From: Prorocentrum cordatum
Lineage: Eukaryota > Sar > Dinophyceae > Prorocentrales > Prorocentraceae
NCBI GenBank assembly: GCA_963575745.1
Contig: CAUYUJ010014360.1
Coordinates: 1,070,981-1,134,980 of the forward strand
Direction: 5' to 3'
Length of the DNA: 64,000 nucleotides
Shown: positions 56,088-64,000 of the stretch, piece after piece
Numbering within the stretch: the stretch's first letter is position 1
Layout: each line of letters begins with the position of its first letter
Notes under the pieces: generated by a model
Databases searched by the model: none
What the model was told of the DNA's origin: nothing
Seen by the model: only the letters and a program-made list of their open reading frames with translations
Translations under genes and position numbers: made by a program

Positions 56088-56195
56088 AAAATGTCCTGCG
56101 GATGGTGTTTGAGATCCCAGGAGCCTCGCACAAAAACCTTCATGATGAAGCTTGATGTATCAAAAACCATCCTAGAGAAGGTTGTGGAATGCCTA
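54690..56195. repeat. Array of about 20 short palindromes (AACCTTCC...GGAAGGTT)
   Basis: The core AACCTTCCTGAGGAAGGTTT or a variant recurs about every 45-65 bases, for example near 54907, 54968, 55069, 55217, 55329, 55474, 55622, 55673, 55819 and 55891. Each core is an 8-bp stem with a 3-base loop. Between cores lie AT-rich spacers with CCAAAACCTTCCA phrases. A CA microsatellite (about 55371-55428) and an AT microsatellite (about 56018-56084) sit inside. Open frames across it show no protein family. Confidence 0.85.
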
Positions 56196-56314
56196 TATCG
56201 ATATACTTTTCTGTGATATATATATAAATATACTATAACTACTGAATTACCAATATATAAAACAGTTATAAATATACGAATGATATGAAACTATTTTGGA
56301 GAAAAAAAAAAGGG

Positions 56315-56319
<5 letters not shown>

Positions 56320-56353
<34 letters not shown>
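56320..56353 (+). repeat. Poly(A) tract
   Basis: About 34 A, preceded by a shorter A-run and GGG at 56301-56316. Confidence 0.9.
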
Positions 56354-56356
<3 letters not shown>

Positions 56357-56999
56357 TATTAGTAATAATAATACTAAACCTTTTGTTTTTTTTAACTAGT
56401 GATGTATGAATACCAAAACGACGGCGGGCTTCTTTACTGAGTTTACAACGCATCGCGCCGAAAGTACAGCAACCCCCACTCCTATCCACATTTACAAAGG
56501 GCATTGTACCTGCCGGCCCCCCATTCAGCAAATTGATCATGATCCGCGCAAGGGGGGCGGAACCGCAAACCGCCCTGATTACCACGACCTCCCTGGGTTC
56601 CGAAAATTCCCTGGGGGGCCCTGGGACGCGTGAAATTTGTGGAGATCCGCCAACCCAGGGCAATGATCCTTCATAAATTACTCAAAATTGCTGCCCTGAG
56701 GCCACGACCCCTTAAACAGTAAGCAAGATCTGGCCCCCCCCCGAGGCCACAATCCTTTGAAAATCCCACCAACCATCTGGGCGACAGCTGGTCTAAGGAG
56801 GGCCTCTGTCCTCGTCCACAACCCCTCTTCCCCTCGGGGAGGAGAGCCACCCCCTCCGCTCCCTGAAATTTTGCGGGAGGTTTCGCGAGGTGTCAGAGCT
56901 CCTTTTTCGCCCAATGGGAGGGCCAATTCACACCATTCACGAGGATCGTGGCCCCGAGGGGGGGGCGCATCTCTAGGACCCCCCTGATTTAACCGACCG
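56354..56999. other. Non-coding stretch with a few satellite fragments
   Basis: CTGAGGCCACGACCCCTTAA and CCCGAGGCCACAATCCTTTG near 56695-56760 and CGAGGATCGTGGCCCCGAGG near 56940 are relatives of the CCCGAGGCCACGA satellite. No gene is recognised. Confidence 0.5.
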
Positions 57000-57245
57000 C
57001 CTCCAAGATGACCCCAAGAAGCCCTCCAAGGTTCCCAAGAGGCTCCCAAGAAGATCCCACGAGCGCCCCGATAGGCCTTGCGGGGGTTCCAAGGGGCCCC
57101 CGAAAGGCCCCCAAGAGGCCCCCGGGCGCCCCCAGGGAGCACAAGATGCCCTCCAAGATTGCTCCAGATAACCCAAGCTGGCTCAAGATGGCTGCCAAGA
57201 TGCTCCAAGAGGCCCCAAGACCGCTCCAAGAAGGCTCGATATGGC
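57000..57245. repeat. CCAAGAGGCCCC-type degenerate satellite, locus 3
   Basis: Units of CCAAGA, GAGGCTCCC and CAAGATGCCCTC repeat as at 19830-20220 and 33780-34555. Confidence 0.75.
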
Positions 57246-58017
57246 CACGGAGCCTCCTCTGAGGGCCGGAGATGGCGCCAACACGCCGTCCAAGCTGGCC
57301 TCCCTCGCTGTTTGACTATGCGTGTCTCTTCGTCTCTCCCCCCGTCAGCTCTCATGGGCATTATTTCTGGATGGGCTAGTGGGGGGTAGTTTTTTCGCTC
57401 GCGAGAGCAAGCGGAGAAGCCGCGCGCCGTCAGGAGATTGCCAATTAGCAGCGACCTAAATTACAGCCAAGCAGCTAACAAGCGGCGGGCACACATGCAA
57501 ACTGGGCGGCGGGAGCGGACTCAGCCGCAGCTCAGGAGGACCAGGCGGGAACCAGGTAGCAGGCCAAAACGGCTGTGAATTCGCAGTAGCCACACTGCAG
57601 TAGCGTCACTCAACGACCTCGTCGAACGTCTCCGCAGCGTTGGGTCTGCATGTGCCGACCGCAACCCATCGCAACCGTCAGGCGCGGCGCCGCGTGACCC
57701 TGTCCACGTGGGCGAGCAGGCCGTCGATGAAGACGCGGGACTCGTGCTGGGGGCGAGTGCCCTCCATCCAGGGGGCGCCCGGTCGGCAAGGCGCCCTGGC
57801 CGCGCAAGCGGCGCACCCCGGGGCGAGTCTTGGCCCCCGAGCATTGAAGTGGTGCCCAGCAGCCGAAGGCCACGGCGAGAGCCCGTCCAGCCGGGCACTC
57901 ATCCGAGGCGGCACCTGCTGGCACCGGCCCCGGCGCCCCGGGGGGGGCGCCGAGGGCCGAGGAGAAATGCCAGCAGAGGCGGGGAGCGACGGGGGCCGAG
58001 GGCCACGGTCGCACTGT
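57246..58017. other. Stretch without an identified gene
   Basis: GC-rich sequence from 57610 onward with open frames on both strands. One minus frame near 57750-57680 reads HESRVFIDGLLAHVDRVTRR, which is protein-like, but no family is recognised. Confidence 0.35.
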
Positions 58018-58600
58018 GGGTGGGGATACTTTTTAGTCAGCGGCCGCACGCGAGCGCGCCAACGGCGAGTCCAGTCAAAGCGGGGCACGCAACGACAAAT
58101 TCACATAAAGCAACGGAGGGCGGCCTCACCTAAAGCGGCTAGGCGGGGCCTCACGCAGCACCTCAGCGGCGGACCGGCGACAAACGGGTGGGGGATATTT
58201 TTTGGTCGGCGGCTCCGAGGCGGCGGACAGGGAGCGGTAGGCGTCGTCTGTGGGCGGGGGATATTTTTTTGATTTGCGGCCCGCAAGGAGAAGTCCAGAG
58301 GGCGTGTCACTAGGCAATGGGGCGCAATTCCAGATAATTGGGGGCGCAGAAGACCACTGGGCGAATGCCAGCGGAAGCAAACGAGGAGGCGCCCTGACGG
58401 CGCCAGCTCGCAAGCGGAGCTGCCACAGACAGTCGGCAGACTGCGCACAAGCCAGTACCCACAGGTGGGGAAACCTGACCAGCGGCCTGTACGGAAAAGC
58501 CAAGAAAGCAAGACAACTGCACAAGCAGGAGCCGGGCCCGAAAACTAATGCCAAGCAGCTGGACGCGCAGGCCGATGCCAGTGGGTGGGGGATACGCGAA
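58018..58600. repeat. Recurring GGTGGGGGATATTTTTT motif
   Basis: GTGGGTGGGGATACTTTTTA (58017), GGGTGGGGGATATTTTTTGG (58186), GGGCGGGGGATATTTTTTTG (58252) and GGGTGGGGGATACGCGAAGC (58583) share a core followed by GTCGGCGGC or a relative. Spacing is irregular (66-330 bases). On the minus strand the core gives KKYPPP in translation. Confidence 0.6.
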
Positions 58601-58639
58601 GCGTCAAGAATTGTACCAGGTTCGCGCTCACGAAGCACG

Positions 58640-59290
58640 ATGCTTCGCAAATGACGCCAAGCTCGCGCCCGCCGAAGCCACGATCTCCCGCAAATTACCC
58701 CCGTCGCGCCCTCAAGGCCGCGATCCTTCTAGAAGGACAGCCTCACGCCCCCGAGGCCACGGCCCCTCGCAAATTACTCCAGGGCCGCGCCCCCGCAGCC
58801 AAGATGCCCTCAAAAATGACGCAAGAGCCACGCCCCCGAGGCCACGATTCCGCAAATAGCTTCGCGGCGGCGAGCGAGGGGAGGAAGTGAGAAGGAAAAG
58901 GCCTTCTGAGAAGGTGGCGGGATTTCTCAAAGCCCTCGCGCCTTCTGAAAAGTTTATTATGTCTTCGGGGAAGGCTTAGAAAACTTCTCAGATTGCTGGG
59001 GGATTTCCGAGACTTCTGAAAAGGCCCGGCCCTTCTCACTTGCCCCCCCTCGCTCGCCGCCGAGCTTCAGATTCGGACACCCGAAGCCGCGAGCCCTCGT
59101 AAATCATGTACGGCTCGCGCCCACGTGGCCATAATTCCTTGCAAATAACGCCTTAGAAATTACGCCACACTCGCGCCCCCGAGACCACGATCCCTAGCAA
59201 ACGAAGAACAGGAGTCACGCCCCCGAGGCCACGACCACGGGCAGATCAAGCCAAAGTCGCGCCCCCGAGGCCACGATTTCTTGGAAATGC
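58640..59290. repeat. CCCGAGGCCACGA-type satellite, locus 2, with CTTCTGAGAAGG palindromes
   Basis: Units of about 45-55 bases carrying GCGCCCCCGAGGCCACGAT and a CGCAAATTAC-like phrase repeat at 58640-58860 and 59080-59290. Between them, 58890-59045 contains GCCTTCTGAGAAGGTGG and several CTTCTGAAAAG variants, the same palindrome family as at 23866-24005 and 35435-35490. Confidence 0.8.
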
Positions 59291-59404
59291 CGTGACACTT
59301 ACCAGCCGTCGCCGCACAAGATTCCGCTATGGCCAATGATGGTAAACAAACAAAAACGGCGGCAGAGGGCCAAGCCCTTACGGATGTATACACCTATCTG
59401 AACA

Positions 59405-59672
59405 TGCGTAGATGTATATATATATATATATATATTATATATATTATATATATATATATATATAGTATGGGCGTGAGTGCTCATATGCATATACATGTGT
59501 ATGTATATAAAATATGCACATGCGTGTAAAAATGCCCCCCTTTCCCCCCCCCCCCCCAAAAAAAAAAATGTGTGTATATGCACTTTACCGTATACACATA
59601 CGTATGCATATATTATGGATGCACGTACACACGTGTAAAGTGATGGGCAGTATACATATATATATATATACG

Positions 59673-59707
<35 letters not shown>

Positions 59708-59715
59708 ACCCATAC
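59405..59715. repeat. AT microsatellites and CATA repeats
   Basis: (AT)n runs at about 59414-59464 and 59655-59704, with a C-run followed by an A-run near 59544-59568 and CATACGTATG-like repeats between. Confidence 0.9.
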
Positions 59716-59774
59716 GACCACCCTTCGGGTGATGAGGAGGTTGTGAAGGGGGGAAAGGGGGGAACCAACATCTG

Positions 59775-60395
59775 ACTCAATCGATCTCACTATCGATCTC
59801 TCGCAACGGGACACCACGGGACACTTGTCGATCTCACGATCGATCTCACTATCGATATCGCTATCGATCTCACACAACAAGACACCACGGGACACCACGG
59901 GACACCTGTCGATTTCACTACCGATCTCACTATCGATCTCAGTTTTGGGGACACCACGGGACACCTCGGGGAACCACATCGATCTCAGTATCGATCTCAC
60001 TATCGATCTCACTCAACGGGGCACCACGGGACACCACGGGACCCCTGTCGATCTCTCTATCGATCTCACGATCGATCTCACTTTTTTGAGACACCACGGG
60101 CCACCTCGGGGCACCACATCGATCTCAGTATCGATCTCACTATCGATCTCACTATCGATCTCACTATCGATCTCACTCAACGGGACACCACGAAACACCA
60201 CGGGACACCACGGGACACCACGGGACACCACGGGACACCGCGGGACACCGCGAGCCACCGCCCGACGGACGGACAGACGGGCGGGCGGGGGAGAATCATT
60301 TGTCTTGACTTCGCCCTAGCAACGGCGGACACCACGGGACACCACGGGACACCACGGGACACCGCGGGACACCGCGAGCCACCGCCGGACGGGCG
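59775..60395. repeat. Two interleaved satellites: ATCGATCTCACT and GGGACACCAC
   Basis: The 12-base unit ATCGATCTCACT and the 10-base unit GGGACACCAC alternate in blocks. The latter is purest at about 60180-60245 and 60327-60375. The pattern GGGACACC..., TCGATCTCACGATCGATCTC is repeated as a higher-order unit. Confidence 0.92.

Positions 60396-60445
<50 letters not shown>
60396..60445. repeat. CA microsatellite
   Basis: (CA)n with a few AA interruptions, about 25 units, downstream of the LINE 3' end. Confidence 0.9.
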
Positions 60446-60585
60446 AGCCATACGCCGTCCGGCGCGTGGGCGGGAAAACATGCTCAGCACAGCCTGCACT
60501 GTAAGGGAGAGGAGGAAGAGGAGGAAGAGGAAGAGACAGAAAACAAACATGCATGCAAAGGGCGCAAAAGGCGGCCTGCCGGGGC

Positions 60586-60855
60586 TCACGGGCATGAGTC
60601 CTTATACGTTGGTGTAAATTTTCCCCAGGCTTGTTCGTCCATGATTGCTTCGAATAGGTGTTGTTCTGACGGGAAGCAGACCTGGACCTTGTCGTACAAG
60701 CATTTTGCCAAATCATTTCGCGGCCTCCCAGGAGACCGTTTCACTATGCTTGTTGCCGGACGGGCGCTGTTGGGCATGAAAGCGCGCTGCCTCAATGCAT
60801 CAGCCTCGCTGCTACGACATACTTTCCGAACAACGCCAATTGGTTGACCAATCAC
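60586..60855 (-). pseudogene. LINE C-terminal segment
   Basis: The frame contains GRPRNDLAKCLYDKV and PSEQHLFEAIMDEQAWGKFT before a stop at 60586. It lies about 200 bases downstream of the RT in the coding direction and probably forms the end of the same polyprotein. Confidence 0.5.
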
Positions 60856-61069
60856 TGTGATGCGTACGGTGTTTGGCCAGATCTTTCCAATATGGTTTTG
60901 TTTGAAACTCGAAATATACGGGTGCTTGACGCCACAAAATCGAACGAAGACACCGAGCTTGGAATCCGCCCAGCCTGCGTCAGTCGGCTTTGTTCAGCCA
61001 GGCACTGCTCAGCGAAAACAGTACTTTCGTTGTGATGAGAGCTCCAAACACTTCCAATTTACGCTTCAG

Positions 61070-62310
61070 ACTGATCGATGCATGCTTCCACGCATGCGTA
61101 TACCTTTGGAACCCCCCATGCGGCGCCCAACCTCCTGTCCAACTCCTCCTTTTATATTTCCACTGTCGTGCAATGTCGCCCCCAAGTACTTCACCTGCGT
61201 GGTGGGAGTAATGAGTTTGCCGGACGGATCTGTAATACGCAAATCACATGTTATTCGCAACTGAAATTTATCCCAATGCAGCCCCATACCCACGTTCGCG
61301 CCAGCGCGTGCAATTAAGTCCAAGAAGTGTTGCAAATGCCGTTCGTTGCGCCCGACTAAAACTGTGTCGTCTGCGTATAAAAGTACCGAAATACTTCCGG
61401 GCAACAGTGATTGGGCCACGTCGCCCTGCAGGTACGTCTCCGCGTCTTTGACGAACACAGTCATAACCATCACAAACAAAAACGGCGAGAGTGGGCAACC
61501 TTGTGAGATACCTGACAGCTGCCCCCGTTCCTCTGACCTCCCGGGCCCGTCTGCCACGCAGAAGCGACGGGGGCCGTAGATATTCCCAATGATTTCAAGC
61601 ATGTGCGGGGGCGCCCCAAATGCATCAAGTGCTTCGAAAAGGGCCCCCACGTTGATAGATTCGAAAGCCTTTTTCCAATCTAGCGCCAGTAGGGCGACAC
61701 CACCATCTCGAGCGGCACGTGCTAGTTCGATGCGTCGGCGGGCCGCATGGACGGCGTCGGCGGCGCCCTTCCTCCGCCTGAATCCACACTGCGCCCCGCT
61801 CAGTCAATCCCCCGCCCCTGCTCGCTGCAATCTCTGCAACAACAAGCATGCAAATAATGTGCACATTACGCAGAGCAAACTAATAGGACGATAGTTGTCG
61901 CACTGATCCACTGGGCCTTTGTTCTTGTAGATTGCGGCAATGACTGCGCGCCGCCAGTCTTCGGGGACATCTTTCTCGCGCCAGCACTGGTTGATCAGCT
62001 TCGTCATGGTGCCCAACCCTTTGGGGTCATGTGCCAGCGCCTTCCAGTACTCCGCTGGGATATCGCCCGGCCCCGGCGCCTTTCCTTGCTTTAGTTTGGA
62101 TATCATCACGCCCACCTCGCGCACTGTGAAGTCGCCCTCTGCGATCGGTAATAATGGTCCCAAGGGTTGACGTGCAATAGAGGTTGCTGGGCGCACTTTC
62201 CATTGCATCTTCTCGAAATACTCTGCCATTGTATTTGCCCTGTCCTCGCCGTCGACGAGTTCGCCGTCCAAATTTACGAGCCCCCCTGTTTGCGCGGCCG
62301 TGGCCGGCAT
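61070..62310 (-). pseudogene. LINE reverse transcriptase domain
   Basis: The fingers lie at 62310-61804: FTVREVGVMISKLKQGKAPG, PGDIPAEYWKAL and CDNYRPISLL. After a shift near 61805 the frame gives GAQCGFRRRKGAADAVHAAR, ALLALDWKKAFESIN (motif A with D), SGISQGCPLSPFLF (motif B) and VLLYADDTVLVG (motif C, intact). VKYLGATLHDSG follows. The catalytic aspartates are kept, so only the frameshift prevents translation. The linker at 62552-62346 (KTQKPWITSRTLDLIAQRS) joins it to the endonuclease. Confidence 0.82.
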
Positions 62311-62639
62311 GCACGTTTAAGCGAAGCCCAATCTCCGCCGGCAATTTATTGATCCAGCCATGCAGTTTTATCGCGTTTGACAGACTTCCGCACAGCTTTT
62401 AGCAATGCCTTTCCCTCCTCCCAGTCGCTGCGAGATCGCGCCACGCTTCGCTGTGCTATCAAGTCCAAGGTTCGGCTTGTGATCCATGGTTTTTGAGTCT
62501 TGGCCTCCCGGCGCGGCAAGGCCATCTGAGCTTGGGCGATCGCATTCTTCATGTTATCCCACGTCTGCTGTGCATTACCTGCTGCGGTACCGTGGGCGTT
62601 GAAGATGTTAGTGAAAGACTCTCACACTGCATTGTCGCG

Positions 62640-63560
62640 AACCGCCGCCCTGTCGAATTCGCTGGTGTCTTGATGGCTGGCCGCCGGCGTCTCGAGCCCC
62701 AGGGGACACGTGACCAAATAATGGTCCGTTGCCAACGCCGCTTCCCGACGACTCGCGACGCGTTTCAAAGAGCTGAGAGCTGCAGGCTGGCAAAGCACTA
62801 ATCCAAAATATTATGCGATGCCTCTGATATTTGATCCAAGGGCAGTGCCCCAGCTTCTCGGAAAGTAACTTTATGTTCCAACGGTTGTTCCATAAATGTG
62901 TTGGCGATCACCAAAGTAGCGCCCGTGCAGAACTCGAGCAGCAAGTCCCTGTTTGGGACTTCCACTACATGTAGCGCTTCTCGGCCCCACCCATGTTCAC
63001 CTACTACGCGCTCGTCTCCGACGCGAGCTTGACCAACACGGGCGCTGAAATCTCCTAGAAGAATCTTCCCAACATTTGCACGGCAGGTCCTGCACTCCAT
63101 TTCGAAGCTGCAATAGAAAGCAGTCCTCTCAGGCAAGGGTTTAAGGTTGTGTGGAGCATAAACACAAAATATCCCAATCGTATTTCCATCCATGCTAAGC
63201 TTTAGAGTGCAAAGCCTGTCTGGAACCTGTTTGTAAGATTGAATACGTCTAATTACAATGCCCAACCCTGCCCAAGTTGTGTCGTCTATGTTGTCGCCAG
63301 ACACAATGAACGTGTACCCATCTAGGTCATGGACTTCAGTTTTCGAGTTGCGTGTCTTTTGAACGCACAGCACCCCTATATTTCGATCCCCTTGACCTCT
63401 GTGAGTCCACTGACATTCCAAGTACCAAGTTTGAGAGTGGAAGGTTGCGCGGTAAACGAGTTGTCCTGAGAATTGTCGTCTGGAGCGGGACGGTTGGTAA
63501 CTTTGCCCGGGCCGTTCTGTCCAAGACGTGGCAACACGCAGCGATCTCCCGGTAAGCTTT
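62640..63560 (-). pseudogene. LINE apurinic-like endonuclease domain
   Basis: The domain start reads LKLGTWNVSGLTEVKGIEI in one frame near 63440-63380. After a shift it continues IGVLCVQKTR (the catalytic Glu of QET is Lys here), DDTTWAGLGIVIRR, GIFCVYAPHN and LLGDFSARVG (GDFNA normally). The final catalytic block ALATDHYLVTCPLGL (SDH-like) lies at about 62730-62690 in another frame. The endonuclease nicks target DNA to prime reverse transcription. The Glu-to-Lys change and two frameshifts disable it. Confidence 0.75.
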
Positions 63561-64000
63561 TGTTCCGGAAGGGTGAAACTAAGCCCGCGCGCCCTTGGCA
63601 CCCTCAATCCATGTTTTCGCCGTTCCCCACCCCCTTCGGTGAGCTGGCCGCACTCCTGTCCAGGCGCTCCGTGGCCTTTTTTCGCAAGTCATCCCATTCT
63701 GGTGCCTTTTACAATTCTTCCCAAACCTCCGAGTCGGTATCCAACCAGAGTACCTGTAGTTTGAAATTTACCACATTCACTTCTAATACTTCCTTCCCCC
63801 AGCTTTCAGTATTCTGGCGTCGCCGTCGACCCTAAGGAATTTCTTCTCGAATCCCCATTGCGTAAAATGATACCGAAGCCCCAGCAATACTGAAGTGGCG
63901 GTCCTCTGCTCGATTGGAGCGCCCGCGCCGCACCAAACGCGACGACTCCCTTCTTTTGGCTTTAGCGTTTCGCATGCTGCTTGAAGAATTGGGAGCGCGT
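63561..64000. other. 5' flank of the LINE, nothing recognised
   Basis: No ORF1-like protein or other feature is recognised up to the window end. The LINE leader, if present, lies here. Confidence 0.4.

Larger units (their letters stand above)
60586..63560 (-). mobile_element. APE-type LINE, nearly full length
   Basis: On the minus strand the element runs from an endonuclease (about 63460-62650), through a linker (62552-62346) and a reverse transcriptase (62310 to about 61070), to a C-terminal part (60855-60586). All domains of a LINE ORF2 are present in the right order. Frameshifts occur near 63410, 62640 and 61805 and probably in the tail, so it is inactive. The 3' flank is pyrimidine-rich on the coding strand and ends near a GT microsatellite at 60396-60445. 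No ORF1 was seen upstream before the window ends. Confidence 0.8.

Noticed and set aside
54690-56195. Possible CRISPR-like or integron-like palindrome array
   Set aside because: Spacers are related to each other, no cas or integrase-type gene is adjacent, and the context is eukaryotic.
57520-58650. Candidate protein genes on the minus strand
   Set aside because: Three frames overlap with similar plausibility, and the only recurrent element is the KKYPPP motif from a repeated DNA core.

Overview
This window looks like nuclear DNA of a dinoflagellate, but the species cannot be named from it. The reasons are the huge load of simple and tandem repeats, the absence of any operon-like or densely coding stretch, and decayed retroelements of the kinds common in dinoflagellate genomes (tyrosine-recombinase retroelements with a methyltransferase-like tail, and LINEs). 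Two runs of exactly 100 N (22486-22585 and 53814-53913) show that it is a scaffold with placeholder gaps. No intact host gene, rRNA, convincing tRNA or spliced-leader gene was found. Most long open frames are translations of triplet repeats (poly-Ser, Leu, His, Asp, Arg or Val) and are not genes.

Layout. 1-8.3 kb: non-coding DNA with simple repeats, a large hairpin (2.9-3.07 kb), two short inverted-repeat elements with 8-bp target duplications (3.2-3.63 kb), and a broken minus-strand coding relic of unknown family (3.57-5.3 kb). 8.3-9.1 kb: the plus-strand 3' end of a LINE (RNase H and Cys-rich tail). 12.0-15.0 kb: a decayed minus-strand LINE (endonuclease end, reverse transcriptase, Cys-rich end) interrupted by microsatellites. 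15-42 kb: almost entirely repeats: triplet arrays, several satellite families, hairpin elements, a 420-bp dispersed duplication and a triple array of a tRNA-like (SINE-like) unit at 41.0-41.6 kb. 42.1-45.5 kb: a badly decayed minus-strand tyrosine-recombinase (YR) retroelement. 46.4-53.2 kb: a better preserved minus-strand YR retroelement carrying, in order, a Cys-rich/transmembrane ORF, a gag-like ORF, reverse transcriptase, RNase H, tyrosine recombinase and a truncated cytosine-methyltransferase-like domain. 53.5-60.5 kb: triplet arrays, a 73-bp satellite, an array of short palindromes and several other satellites. 60.6-63.6 kb: a nearly full-length minus-strand APE-type LINE with an intact YADD but several frameshifts.

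How it fits together. The recognisable genes are mobile-element genes, nearly all on the minus strand and all broken by frameshifts or stops. The most interesting object is the 47.4-53.2 kb YR element: one retroelement unit combines a predicted membrane-anchored Cys-rich ORF, reverse transcription, YR-type integration and a DNA-methyltransferase-like module. Many repeat families occur at several places in both orientations (the 77-bp GGTGGAGCTCCC satellite, the CCCGAGGCCACGA satellite, the CCAAGA satellite, and inverted-repeat families A and B), so the region appears built by repeated local duplication and transposition.
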